Origin: Whitmania pigra
Taxonomy: Eukaryota > Annelida > Clitellata > Hirudinida > Haemopidae
Assembly: GCA_021613335.1 (NCBI GenBank)
Contig: JAJTWR010000254.1
Location: 1,563,501 to 1,627,500, forward strand
Length of the DNA stretch: 64,000 bases
Direction of reading: 5' to 3'
Below the pieces are notes generated by a model that had not been told where the DNA came from, did no database searches, and saw nothing but the letters and a program-made list of their open reading frames with translations. Position numbers and translations under genes: made by a program. How positions within the stretch are numbered: position 1 is the first letter of the stretch; every line of letters starts with the position of its first letter. This document shows, in pieces, positions 44,909 to 55,916 of this stretch.

Positions 44909-45256
44909 TTAGCAACGCTTACGACCTCTCATCTCCCAAATCCAACACGATGCCTCTGCAGCCTCCGATGTTTTTATCATAGCCCTAGTTCTTTCCCGGC
45001 TCGATAAACCTATTTTAGTGAGGAACGTGCAGGCTGACTTACCAACCAAACCTCTCGCCCCAACTTCAATGGGCATTAGCGTTACTCGAAACCCGCTCAC
45101 CTCTAGATCTTTCGCTAGCTCAGAGTATTTCTCTTCTTTCAGCACATTACTTGCTTCGATCCTATCTTCCCACGGGACAGTCAACTCTATCAAAATGAGA
45201 GTGCCTGACGACGACGATGCGAGAACAACATCCGGCCTCCTGCCGCTCTTTCCCAC
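44909..45256 (-). pseudogene. PD-(D/E)XK-type endonuclease fragment of a retroelement
   Basis: 115-codon minus-strand ORF with RRPDVVLASS, TLILIELTVPWEDRIEAS, EEKYSELAKDLEVSGFRVTL, PIEVGARGLVGKSACTFLTK and a C-terminal AEAASCWIW-like helix. The RPD...ELTVPWEDR...KYxEL...PVEVGxRGF pattern recurs downstream of reverse transcriptases in many invertebrate retroelement proteins and looks like a restriction-like endonuclease core (Asp of RPD, Glu-x-Thr). No RT lies next to it, so it is an orphan piece or a 5'-truncated element. The family name is inference from memory. Confidence 0.55.
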
Positions 45257-46745
45257 TTTCGAGACAAATGTTAGGGGCCTTAAGCCTCAGCCAAGCAGGG
45301 TCGCTAGTGTTGGGTTTTTAAGCCAAGATCTTTGCTTTTTTCAAAAAAAAAAATTTGAAGTGGACGTAAATAAAGAACAACCAACCTTTTCCGAAAAGTT
45401 TTGACTCGATCTAGGTGTTTTTGGAAAAAATAATTTTGGATGTAAAAATGATATTCTGTAAGGTTCTTTCGTTTATCTCTTCAATAAATAACCTTGACTT
45501 CCTTCTTTTCCGCTATTTTGCACCCGCATATTACATTGAACTTTGAGTTTTGAACAATGGACGCTGACGCAGTTACTCCAGCTGCAATAAACGCCGAACG
45601 ATACCGGACCGGAGTCTCACCACAGTTCCGATTATGTTCAAGCTTCCGGCCTCACGGAAGATCCTCCATGAGCTAGAATCACGTAAACTGGGTAATGATA
45701 GGAGTGGTTGAGATGGATTGGATGTCTTAGGTAGGGCCTAGGTACAGCTTTGAATATTGGCCAGTTTTATAGAACTTGTAACGAGTTCTTAATTCAAGAT
45801 TAATTCAATAATTCAAGCTGAGCTGGTGTTGATGGCCGAACACAATACTTCATTTTCGCAAAAGAGTTTTTTCCGTGTGAAGTTGGTTAACAAACTGGCT
45901 AACAAACAAATTTTTTGGGATGTTGAGCTCTTCGCTTGCTAGCTAAACAAGTAATTTCCAAGGATAGATGTTCCAAGTTCATTCCTGTCAACAGTTTGGT
46001 TGATGATGTGATGTGACAGCAATAGGACACATAACATCCAAGACGCAAATTAAATTTTGCTACTTGTGATAATGTGGTTTCCAACATCAACTCTATAGAA
46101 TGTTTGTGTTAAAACAACAACGGTCTCCCGTTTTAACGCAATAATACATGGCCTTGACTTTAGTCGTTACTTAAATTACATTTAATTTATATGCCTTTGT
46201 GTACACGCCGGTCGACGCTTTGTTTTTTCAATCGTGTCAGTGGTCCAACTGGGCCATTCAATTGTGTTTAATAAATAAATAAAAATAAAATAAAATTATG
46301 CCTGACTTATCTAAATATTGGTCTAATTTTTATTTAATTTTGGTATTTATGATGATGCAATTTATGACACTGACTTTGTTGAATCTTTGAATATAATAAA
46401 ATTGTGTTTGACTTGTTTCATTAATAATCTGATCTTTATTTGATTGGAAGCACATGGTTTATAGATAAAATAAAAAAAACACAACAGGTAGTTGGATGAT
46501 ATAGGTTTGGAGTTTACGACAAAAATAAAATCTATTGGATTTACTTTTCTTGTATGTGATTGTGCCTACACGACGACGACATTTTATTAATGTGGATATA
46601 AGCAATGCGTCAAATTAATTACTAAACACAATTACCAAAAAATAAAACTTTAAAAATTGCATTGGATTTAATTTGTAGGCAGGACATCCCTAAGTAAACA
46701 AAGTATTTATTGTGAAAATTTGGTTTGGGCCGCCGATTATTGCAG
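45257..46745. other. intergenic, no gene recognised
   Basis: AT-rich. An ATG-led ORF at 45557 (MDADAVTPAAINAERYRTGV) faintly resembles the N-terminus of LTR-element Gag proteins but dies within 45 codons. No other signal. Confidence 0.4.
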
Positions 46746-46860
46746 GTCATTAGGAGGAACAATAGGTATAGATAGATTTGATGATGTGTTCGTTATATCC
46801 TGTCACCCTGACATGATAGGCGCAAATCTTGTTACTCAAGCTGTTGTAAATGGCTTTTAA
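46746..46860 (+). CDS. unassigned terminal exon candidate
   Basis: A TTGCAG acceptor at 46745 is followed by 38 open codons ending in TAA at 46858-46860. The peptide (SLGGTIGIDRFDDVFVISCH, then PDMIGANLVTQAVVNGF) has a well-mixed, protein-like composition unlike flanking AT-rich DNA. It ends 45 bp before the RNF146 start codon, so a gene may end here. No upstream partner exon was recognised and I could not assign a family. Confidence 0.35.
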
Positions 46861-46905
46861 ATACTAGGTACGCAGAATTCATATCTACTTTAGGACCGAA
46901 CAAGA

Positions 46906-47732
46906 ATGAGTGGAGCAGAGGGGCTGAATAAAGAAATAGATGATCAAGAAAAAAGTACATTTTTCAGTGCATCGTAATTTGCTCAAACATAAAGAAGTTG
47001 ATGCTCATGTCCATATTTTTTTTCAGGATTACCGGAATGTCCAGTTTGTCTGCAAACATGTCTTCAGCCAATCTCCCTCCCATGTTCGCACATATTTTGC
47101 TTTATTTGCGCCAAAGGGATAGCAAGCCACAGTAAAAAATGTGCCCTCTGCAGAAAGAAGATTCCTGATGGTTACTTAAATAGCCCAGTTGTTGTTGAAG
47201 ACCCAACACCACAAGTTGCAATTGAAGGTAGGCTTTAAAAATGTATATTTATAAATTGCAGGTTTCAAGATGCATTTCATTTTCAGGAAAATACCAATGG
47301 TTTTATCGAGGAACAAATGGATGGTGGCAGTATGATCCAAGGATAAGCAATGAAATAGAAGCAAGTTACAAAGAGGGTGAAATGACATTAAAAGTCATGA
47401 TCGCCGGATTCATGTACATTGTGGATGTCGATAAAATGATACAGTACCGAGAAAATATTCCAAGCAGAGTGAGATGTATCAAAAGAGATCTCATTGACAT
47501 ACCTGATAAAAAAGGCATCGCTGGCCTCCCTTTAGCAAAATCCTTGCCTAAAAAATCGGATCCAAACAACTCAGAGGCAGGTGGCCTAGTCAGTCCTAAT
47601 GAAACCGAGCAGGCAGAGCATGTTGGTGGCGAAACCAACGAACTCTCGGTTCAGCTATCCTCACTTTCACTAACTGAAAACATTTCGGACTTTTCTGAAG
47701 ACAGGGATAGGAATACAAAAGTCTCAGATTAA
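46906..47732 (+). CDS. RNF146: E3 ubiquitin ligase RNF146 (Iduna): RING plus WWE
   Basis: PAR-dependent ubiquitin ligase that recognises poly-ADP-ribosylated targets such as axin. Exons 46906-46954 (alternative in-phase donor after 46966), 47027-47227, 47287-47732 (TAA); about 231 residues. C3HC4 RING near residues 21-62: CPVCLQTCLQPISLPCSHIF, then CFICAKG and KKCALCRKKIP. WWE domain: YQWFYRGTNGWWQYDPRISN, EIEASYKEGEMTLKVMIAGF, MYIVDVDKMIQYRENIPSRV and RCIKRDLIDIP, which match the iso-ADP-ribose-binding WWE of human RNF146, including the conserved GxNGWWQYD, Tyr and Arg positions. The C-terminal Ser/Glu-rich tail is disordered and shorter than in the vertebrate protein (~358 residues). Orthology is firm; the exon 1 donor is ambiguous. 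Confidence 0.92.
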
Positions 47733-48504
47733 AACACATTGCAAGCTTAATGAAATTGCTTTTAGTTTTACTGCATGGGTTGTTTGATCAATTGTTTTAA
47801 ATTGTTTGCATTTAAGCCGAGATCTTTTCATCAATCCCTCACTAAATGATGGCTGAATAACACTATAAAGTAGTTGTAGGATTAATTTAATCAGCAGTTT
47901 ACAATTCAGTTTTTATCCTCTTGCTTTCCATTACTTCAAGAAATTTATTGTAATGCCTTTCAATATTCAACCAGTCCTGAAAACAAACAACTTTTAAAAA
48001 TTGATTTTTGGAAGCAGCTTGCGCAAACCTTTTTTGACAATTTTTTCACATTATTTTCTGTGGCTATCCCATCATTGTCTTCATCAATTATTTCGAATAT
48101 CTGCAAAATATTGGAGCACTTTTATTATCAAATTAATATTGTTATTGAAATAAAATTCACTGAAGGCTTCCATTCTTATAAAATTGTTTATTGTATATGG
48201 AGGGTATTAGCTTTTTTGCCTTTAGTACATAACACTGAATGATAATTGACTGTTACCATCCTCTTTACCCATTTATCAGATAATCTGAGAACATTATATA
48301 AGATTGGCTAACACCCAAATAATCAATCGTGCAGCAGGAAGACTGGCAAATTGTAATTATCAATAAGACTTAAAAATCTGCTTTATGAGTTACAGAGGAG
48401 ATACTGTATCTCGGAAGACATTTTCAAATGTTAACAATGCCATTAGTAATTATGTATTTTGTTAAGAATATTGCGTATGAATGTATTTTTATTAACTTCC
48501 ATTT

Positions 48505-48535
48505 CATGACTAGATGATTAGGATGGAAAAAAGTC
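48505..48535 (-). repeat. SINE-A tail fragment
   Basis: Minus strand: CCATCCTAATCATCTAGTCA then TGAAAT. Confidence 0.5.
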
Positions 48536-48562
48536 TATTGTGCAGAGTGCAAATTTAAGCTA

Positions 48563-48737
48563 ATAATAATAATAGAGTTTATTTGTATGGTGCCATAAGC
48601 GTAAGCATCAGGGGCGCTCAACCGTTTGTATAGCGCTGCATCCAAGGAGCGCTTTGTGCCGGTGCAAGTTGGATCTCGAACACGACACGTAAAGAATGTT
48701 GCTTTTGCCCTCGTTCACGTGCGGGCCACCCTCTGAG
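48563..48737 (-). repeat. SINE-B copy, near full length
   Basis: Minus strand: head GGCCCGCACGTGAACGAGG, B box GTTCGAGATCC, body GGATGCAGCGCTATACAAAC, and 3' end GCGCCCCTGATGCTTACGCT then TATGGCACC and a (TTATTA)-like tail. Same architecture as 39795-39965. Confidence 0.75.
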
Positions 48738-49329
48738 CTAACTTGAGTGCCATTAAGCTGTTAAGTTTCCATTTTGCTGTCTGTTAAAGTATGATTAATA
48801 ACCCTAATTTAAAGTTGTTTAGGTAGTGTTGATAGAATTCTAATAGACTTCCATCCAGATTAAAATGTATTTGTTCAGAAGATCTGAAAATGGCCATTTC
48901 ATTGACCCTCAACGTGTACACTTTTTAGTGATCTGTTTTTATATTCAGGGCCTTCATATGTCTCTCGTCATTAAATATTCAACAGTTACACAAGTAGTTA
49001 CAAGCAATCTTCTTGCATGCATCAAAATTAAAACTAGTTATAATTTGATTTGCTGAAATATTTTCCATCAAAGCTTTGGAAAGTATTTTTTTACTGTGAG
49101 TTATGGTGTGAGTTTTTGAGGCTTTCCATTCACATATTTTGCTCCACAGCATTTGGAATAAAAATGTAGAATCAATATGAAAATTTTAATTTAACTGCAC
49201 TGCAATTATTTTGAGAAGGAAAGTATATATGTTGAAGGTTGATATTTACTTCTTAACCTACAGCTGATGTTCCAGTTATTAACATCCATGATAAAAATAA
49301 TATTTACTAAAGTATTAAACCAAGACACC

Positions 49330-49620
49330 ATTTATATATAATTTTGCACGGAAAGTATCATAATATGATTCTTTTGAAGAAGCTTGTAAAATATTCTAAT
49401 GGAATTATCATCGGAAACCATAATGTGCTTGTAATTTTCTATGGCATAATCCGGATGATTTGATGAATTTGCAAGCATTATTTGTCCAATCAAAATGAAA
49501 TTTTGCACAAGTATATAACACCACAATGTGCATCTAAATTCAAAATTTGGCTTTGAACAGATCAACATTTTAGGGGTTACGCTAAAATTAATGGCTGCTT
49601 ATAACCTTTTTACATGCAAT
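49330..49620. repeat. unclassified ~280-bp dispersed repeat, copy 2
   Basis: Colinear with 25640-25940: TAATATGATTCTTTTGAAGA, AGCTTGTAAAATATT, GATTTGATGAATTTGCAAGC, CAAAATTTGGCTTTGAACAG and TATAACCTTTTTACATG. Confidence 0.6.
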
Positions 49621-49902
49621 GTATTTGGCTATGAATATAAAATGATAGCATTAAGTATACGCATAGAAAAACTCAAAATTATTCAAAACAAAGTCAATGA
49701 TTGTTGTTCAAACAGTGATAAAAATAATGCTATGAGACAAGCTTTTGCATTTCCACAAATCTGTTTTTAAAATTATCAATTTGTTACTACTAAAATTATT
49801 TAATATTTAAAAAAAAGTTGTTATTAGTTTACTCTAAGTAATTTAATAACTTCAATAATATTTGTATAATAATAATACTTACTCTGTAATAATGCCAAAA
49901 CA

Positions 49903-51810
49903 TTATACAAAAGCAAAAGGTCGAAAAATAAAAATAAACAAAAAAACATCACAAACTTGATCAAGGAAGTTAAGAGCAGTTTGAGGCATGGAAATAAGAC
50001 CTTTTTCATCCTAACCAATTCAAAGTCAGGTAAATAAAGTCTCAAAATCCTCAATAAACATATAGAATACTCACAACAAAGATGTTGTAAAATTCTGTGT
50101 TTGAGATGTCGTTTGATAAAGAGCTCATGAGTTCACTTCTTCAACGAAGCAAAAATAAGTGAAAGGAAATGTAACGTTAAAGTAAAATATACTTATACAC
50201 ACTTAAACTCTTTGAAGTGAGCCGACATTCCATGGAACGTCACCTTATCTAGTGAGATTGGGTGATCTCTGCTCGGTCTACAAGCATCTAGATTAACTTT
50301 ATCGTTTAAATGATGATCCCACCATACATTGATGGCAACATTACTATTAAATGATACAACTTGATGAATCCTAAAATAAAATTTAATTATTTACATAAAA
50401 TATGAATGAAAACAAGTGACAAATGTTTCAATTAACTTGAAAGCTATCTGTTATGTGCAATTGTAAATATGTATCACAGAAATACAATTTGCAAAAATAA
50501 ATGTGAATATATTTATCCTTCCATTTAAACCAGATAAATTCACCAAATTTTATGAATTTAAAGAATTGTCACCATTGGAAGGGTATGAAAAGACAGTCGC
50601 CTGGCGTGATGTTCGTCGCGTGGTAGGACACGTCAAATAAGCCAAAGTGCTTAGTATAATCAACTCTACACAATAACAACCAAAGATTTTAGTCTCAGGA
50701 TCATATCTCAGAATATCCAAATAAGCAACAAACTTTTTCACATCAATATCTGAGTATCCTTCATCAGGATGTTCCATCACTACCTAAGAAAACATTGTTG
50801 ATGAGAATGATAGAAACACTAACAACACAATACCTGCTTGCTGTACTTATCTGGATCAAGAAGAACAACTTGCTTTATGCCCCTCAAAGAACATATAATG
50901 TTATCCACAGAGTCCGTATGGACAACGGAAGCAGTATCACCGCTGCTCATCCACATAATCTGCATTGAACAATGAGAGTGATAATCATTAAGTTAAATGT
51001 GTGCCTGCATGGCCTAATGGCAATTGACATTAATAAGGCAGTTCAGTTTATTAAGTTAAATCTTAATGATGATAATAATTTAATATGTGTCTGCTATTTA
51101 CTAAAGGCTGATAAAAAGTTAAGAAATATTCTAAAAATTTATTAACAAAGCTGTAGCAAGTAAATTAATGTTCAGACATTTGACTTCACACCATCGATTT
51201 AGAAACCTATAAATTAAATGTTGGTAAATTAGTGTTCAAATCAAATTACATTGGCAAGCAACATGTCTTCATAGATTTCTTGACATTGTAGAGGAAATGG
51301 AAGGAAAACATCACAACTACAAAAAAATTCAAAATTAATGAACTTATGGAAATCTTAATGCCAAGTTTTAGCAGACCTAATAGGGGCTGGAACACTTGTG
51401 ACTAAGTAATTGTTTGATGTGTTATACTTCGTCAGAAATTCAGCAAAAGTCATACTTTGTATGGGCTTTTGTCTATCTTCTACTTTGCTATTCTCAACAG
51501 AAACAATCACTTCGTTTAAGGATTCTAGAGACAAGAAATAAGAATCGGACCATAACGTGAATGCAGGAGAATTAATCATTGCTTTTTTCATTTTTAAAGG
51601 TTTCTTTTGATTTACGTGATTATGAAAAAAATCTTGCGGGGTGGGATATCCATAAACCTCATCGATTATCTCAAAAGGCCCAGTAAGCCCAAAGGGTTTT
51701 AAGTGACCAGGGTGATATTCCATACTCCCATCAACTAACAGGTGTGACCAACGTGATAACCAGGCAACGTACATCAACGTATGCGTCACTGCTCTGGGGC
51801 ACTTCACCAT
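49903..51810 (-). CDS. JmjC-domain Fe(II)/2-oxoglutarate oxygenase (cupin 8 type), complete
   Basis: Probable protein or RNA hydroxylase. Minus-strand exons in order: 51377-51810, 51250-51316, 50834-50959, 50670-50783, 50573-50649, 50203-50370, 50075-50138, 49903-50010 (TAA); all phases join, about 385 residues. The N-terminus (MVKCPRAVTHTLMYVAWLSR) is mildly hydrophobic and may be a signal or anchor. Then HPGHLKPFGLTGPFEI and NSPAFTLWSDSYFLSLESL (entry of the JmjC fold), DVFLPFPLQCQEIYEDMLLA, MWMSSGDTASVVHTDSVDNI with the iron-binding HxD (His ~181, Asp ~183), KQVVLLDPDKY, NITPGDCLFIPFQW and IHQVVSFNSNVAINVWWDHH with the distal His ~275. All three metal ligands are present. Resembles the JMJD7/HSPBAP1/TYW5 group of small JmjC enzymes, but I cannot name an orthologue. 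The donor at the end of exon 4 is the least certain. Confidence 0.85.
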
Positions 51811-52350
51811 TTTTTAATGTTGCGATACGACTTCGACACCGGAGGAAAATTCGTCAAACTATAAACACACATAAAACATGTATGGTTAGTTTCTGACATA
51901 AGTATGACATGCATTTGTTTTTATTATTTACCTCTTTATGAGTAATACAGCAGAAGTTACTATCCAGTGCCCGATCTGGAATATTTAGGAAGAGAGAGGG
52001 GGTCCACATTTGAGCCAGTGGCGGATTTAAAGTGGTCAGCTGTAATATTTTCGTAAAACATCGTAAATAAAATATACAAAAATGTTAACTTAAAATAAAT
52101 GTAATTTAATTTTTATTAGATTTTAAAAATCCGGGAAGAAAGAGCGGGCCCTACCGCCTCACTCAGGTCCACTACTGTTACTATCTATTGCAATGTGTGA
52201 CTTTTTATTAATATTTTTTACTTACGAAGTGGCTATCGATTTAGTGACCATCCCGACTTATATCAGAAATGTAAAGGATGATTTACTATTTTCACTCACT
52301 ATTGCAAATTAGTCGAGTAGCGAGTGTAGGCAACTGGTAACTAAGAATGA
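51811..52350. other. 5' flank of the JmjC gene
   Basis: 540 bp between the JmjC start codon and the hAT target site. It contains the promoter side of the minus-strand gene and the short MITE-like segment at 52011-52190. No gene. Confidence 0.4.
52011..52190. mobile_element. small MITE-like element, GGCGGATTTAA family
   Basis: Starts CAGTGGCGGATTTAAAGTGG and ends near CAGGTCCACTACTG, an imperfect inverted repeat of the start. It shares GGCGGATTTAA and TAATATTTTCGTAAAA/TAAAATTTTCGTCAAAA with 60333-60560. No clear target duplication. Confidence 0.45.
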
Positions 52351-52358
52351 TCTTAGAA

Positions 52359-53383
52359 CAGGGGTGGGCAAACTACGGCCCGGCGGCCGTTTCTAACCGG
52401 CCCGCGGAGCACTAGACAATTTATTCCTTTATTCACCTCATGCTGTGTCTAATTCTAGACTCTAGAATTATTTGCGAGGCGCTTAGTTGATCCTTTGTGA
52501 ACCTACTTTCATGAATTTTAATTGGTTAAATTACAGGCTCAGCAAAATTTATTTCACAGACAATCTGCAATTCAAGAGTCAAGTACCAAAGCAAGTTTTA
52601 TGCTCTCATTCAAATTAGCAAAAGCTAGTAAACCCCTCTCTGAAGGAGAGTTTCTGAAAGAATGCATGATAGAGACCGCAGGTCTTTTGTGTCCAGAGAG
52701 CAAAGACAAGTTTGAAAAGCTCAGTTTATCACGCAGGACTGTAACTCGTCGTGTGGAACTGATTGATGAAGACATAACAAACAAGTTAAATAATATTGCA
52801 GAGTCCTTTAAATTATATTCGCTAGCACTGGACGAAAGTACAGACACAAAAGACACAGCTCAGCAATCTTCAATCTGATGCAATCTTAAAGGAGAACTTC
52901 CGCTCTCTTCCATTAAAAGAGTTCTATGCCTCACTTAAAGAGGACTGTTTTCCAAACCTCCGGGGGATGGCACAGAAGATTTTGGCCTTGTTTGGCTCGA
53001 CCTACGTGTGTGAACAGACGTTTAGCTTCATGAAGATCAATAAATCCGGTCACAGATCCCAGTTAACGGACCAACACCTCAGATCTATTCAGCTTCAACA
53101 AAGCTAACGCCTGACTTTGATTCCTTAACAAAAAAGGGAGACCAACAACACTGTTCCCACTAAAATTGAAGATATTATTTTATTACTGAAATACATTGTT
53201 TTAAAAAATAAAAGTTTTGTAAAATAACTCTTTTTATGCTTTTCTACCTTAAATTAATCTAAACATTTAATGTTACAAATATACATTTAATTTATATTAA
53301 TTCACACATACTCTTGGTCCGGCCCCCGGATCCAATATATGAACCCATTGCGGCCCTCGAGTCAAAAAGTTTGCCCACCCCTG
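52359..53383 (+). mobile_element. 1025-bp hAT element, internally deleted, with 8-bp target duplication
   Basis: Ends CAGGGGTGGGCAAACTACGG and (inverted) AGTTTGCCCACCCCTG. Flanked by identical TCTTAGAA at 52351-52358 and 53384-53391. It encodes only the two ends of a transposase, so it is a deletion derivative that would rely on a full-length relative. It inserted beside or into the older hAT relic at 53392. Confidence 0.9.
52522..53107 (+). pseudogene. internally deleted ZBED/GTF2IRD2-type hAT transposase
   Basis: The N-terminal part (52522-52878) contains SFKLAKASKPLSEGEFLKEC, SRRTVTRRVELIDEDI and SLALDESTDTKDTAQ, the conserved region with the first catalytic Asp of this hAT group. Near 52862 the frame jumps to the C-terminal part: LKEDCFPNLRGMAQKILALF, GSTYVCEQTFSFMKINKSGH and RSQLTDQHLRSIQLQ, the dimerisation/catalytic end. 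Roughly 350-400 central residues are missing compared with relatives, an internal deletion that produces a non-autonomous element. Confidence 0.85.
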
Positions 53384-53391
53384 TCTTAGAA

Positions 53392-54625
53392 TATATCATA
53401 GATGTTGTTTTGTTTTTGTGTGTTCATCGCGAGCATCAAGATTTAGATTTACGACAGGCAAATAAAGGCAATTTCTTGGAACTTATCAAACTTTTGGCTA
53501 GACATGATATATTATTGGAGCAACATCTATTATTGGGGGATCGAAACGCAACATATCTCAGTCCAGACATACAAAATGATCTGATACAATCCATATCACC
53601 TGAGATCCTATCAAAAATTGTTGATGAAATCAAAGTGGCTAAGTACCTTGCAGTGATCGTTGACTCCACTATTGATATGCAGAATCGATCAATTTCCTTT
53701 ATCTTTGAAGTATGTAACAAAAAAACGGTAATGCAGTGGAACGATTTATACAATTCACAGAATTACCTGGGGATGTTTACAACGTTGTTCTTTTAACAGT
53801 AAAAAACTTGGGTTTGTTCATAACTGTGTGTTTTATGGTCAATCATATGATGAAGCTAGTACCATGTCCGGTGAAATAGTAGGTCTCCAAACAAGGGAGA
53901 TTGCTCCCAATGCACTCTTTATGCACTGCTATGCACATAATTTTAATTTAATTTTAATTGACACAGTAAGTTCCAATGTTCAAACACAGTTATTTTTGGA
54001 ACTCTAGAAAGTTTCTATTCATTTTTTTCTGGCAGTTTGCCTCGTCTTTCAATATTAAAAGAAGAACAATGCAAAGAAAGGAAAAGAAAGAGATTCCATG
54101 AGGAAATCGCAGAGGATGATGGAATGGTAGATGCTCGAAAGAAATGCTTGGCTGAAACCTGCATAGTTTCACTAGATTATGCCACAAGTAGTATCACTAA
54201 AAGATTTGATCATTTTGAAATTGTGGCTTCCAAATTCAGCTGTTAGTAACCTAAGAATTTCAAAGATGATGATGATGATGATGTGACCAAATTGGAAACT
54301 TTAGCAGATATGTACTCGGATGTCATTGAAAGTCGAAGTGAAATTGTTTAAGAATTACTCTTATTTAGAGACATGTGCAAGGAAATAATTAGTATTACCG
54401 TCAACAATGTATTAAAATTCATGACTGCCAATGACATGTTCCATTTATCCTAGCCTGAGCACACTGTATCGCATTTTTTTGACTTTACCAATAAACACGC
54501 TAGTGTGGAACGATCCTTCAGCCGACTCAAACTCATAAAACCGTACGTACGTTTTACTATGGGCTAGGACAGAGTGTGTGGTTTAGCCTTGGTTGCGATT
54601 GAAAGTCAATTGAAGTGAAGTAGAT
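53392..54625 (+). pseudogene. decayed ZMYM/TTF-type hAT transposase
   Basis: Pieces in order: REHQDLDLRQANKGNFLELI, EQHLLLGDRNATYLSPDIQN, DLIQSISPEILSKIVDEIKV and LAVIVDSTIDMQN (53430-53690, first catalytic Asp); GVFYGQSYDEAST-like with MSGEIVGLQT and LFMHCYAHNFNLIL (53830-53950); KRFDHFEIVASKFS (54210); and the C-terminal SVERSFSRLKLIKPYVRFTM with GLALVAIESQL (54510-54620). Frameshifts and stops separate them. The same transposase lineage left the N-terminal fragment at 9734-10069. Left and right element ends are not recognised. Confidence 0.82.
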
Positions 54626-55041
54626 TATAGCAAAATGATTGATAAATAGGCTAGAGTGAGACCAAGACTGTTGTAGGTGATTTAGTCGTTATGGCTTTTC
54701 CTGTGGCAGAATGGTAAATATTCTTTGCAGGCGTCAGTGAGGACAGCGCAGCTTTTTCCAGACTTTGATATCACAAAAATAATCTCCAGCACCGCTATCA
54801 ACTTCGAATGTCTCCGTGGAGTTCCAAAACCTGATTTCTTGTTTTAGTGATTCTGGTTCTTGGATTGTTCTGATGTCACACATCCCTTTTGAACTTTGCG
54901 GCTATGCCTAGGGACCTGAAATTTTTTTGTCGGTGGTGCTGGACGCTGAACTTCGCACTACTTGCATCATTACACGCAAGCTCTAGCTCAAGGAATGCAG
55001 GACAATGCTAATGACTCAGCGCATAGCTGTGGACTCTTTTG

Positions 55042-55150
55042 TTTCAAGTCTATTTGATTATAGTCCTTTGCATAACTGAGATGATTTATTTGTTTCAAGT
55101 CGATTTGATTATAGTCCTTTGCATAACCGAGATGATTTATTTGTTTCAAG
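55042..55150 (-). repeat. two tandem SINE-A tail units
   Basis: Direct repeat of TTTGATTATAGTCCTTTGCA with AACTGAGATGATTTATTTG and GTTTCAAGTC spacers; nearly identical copies about 47-50 bp apart. Confidence 0.7.
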
Positions 55151-55194
55151 TCCTAACGAAAATCTATTTAAGCAACCAGAAGACGTTAATAAAG

Positions 55195-55250
55195 AAACCC
55201 CGCTGCGGGAGCACCGTCCTAATCGTCTAGCTATGCAACGGACATTAATA
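55195..55250 (+). repeat. SINE-A 3' part
   Basis: CTGCGGGAGCACCGTCCTAA then TCGTCTAGCTATGCAACGGA, matching 41036-41075. Confidence 0.65.
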
Positions 55251-55619
55251 AAGAACCAACCAACCGACTCTCATCAGCTCGCCTCTTTCGTCTCCTACTT
55301 CGCTTGGTTTTGACTTATTCCTCGTTTCCGCTTGGCCTCATCGGCTCTCGTCTCGACGCTTGTCTCCGGACTCTATCTCGGGCTTGTTAATAAACCTATG
55401 TTAGTTTTATGTTGTGGTGACGCAACAGTGGTCACGGTTTCAGAAATTTTGAAGTTTATCAATGCCTTATACGGTATGCACAAATCAGGAACGTCATTTC
55501 ACAATTTTCCAAGGAAGGGAGGGGAGGGCGCAAACCCTTGCACAGCTTGAGAAAATGGCCTGTTTTTGCTTCTAGCCAAAATTCAGGAGGAGGGGCTAAC
55601 AGCCGAGAGGGGCTAAGGG

Positions 55620-55755
55620 TGTAATGTTGTACCGATATAGAGATTGACAGACAGGAACGATAGGGGATCTTTGTTTATATGGCGGCGTTGAAGTGCGGAA
55701 ATTAAAAGGAACGGTTGTTGGTTTTTACGAACAAATAAAACGATAGAACATCACA
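55620..55755 (+). repeat. gypsy 5' LTR
   Basis: 136 bp, TGTAATG...ATCACA, with AATAAAACGATAGAAC near its end as a polyadenylation signal. The short LTR is typical of this lineage. Confidence 0.92.
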
Positions 55756-55916
55756 TTGGCGACGAGAATTTCGAAACGGACCTTCGCAAATAGTTTGCAC
55801 CAATTTTTTATTGAAAAAATCGGAAGTTTGTTCATTTCGGATAGACGCTGTTGTCTGGCCTCCGAGCGTTATCGAAGTCATCGAAAGCTACTATCGATAA
55901 CACCATTATCTAATCC

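Larger units (their letters stand above)
47733..49329. other. intergenic downstream of RNF146
   Basis: AT-rich, without ORFs of note apart from SINE pieces at 48505-48535 and 48563-48737. Confidence 0.4.
54626..55619. other. intergenic, SINE-A tails and no gene
   Basis: Contains tandem minus-strand SINE-A tails (55042-55150) and a plus-strand tail (55195-55250). An AATAAA-containing pyrimidine-rich stretch near 55380 could be an old LTR, but nothing supports it further. Confidence 0.4.

Noticed and set aside
45557..45690. Gag start of another LTR element
   Set aside because: Only ~20 codons look Gag-like, the ORF stops, and no LTR or pol lies nearby.
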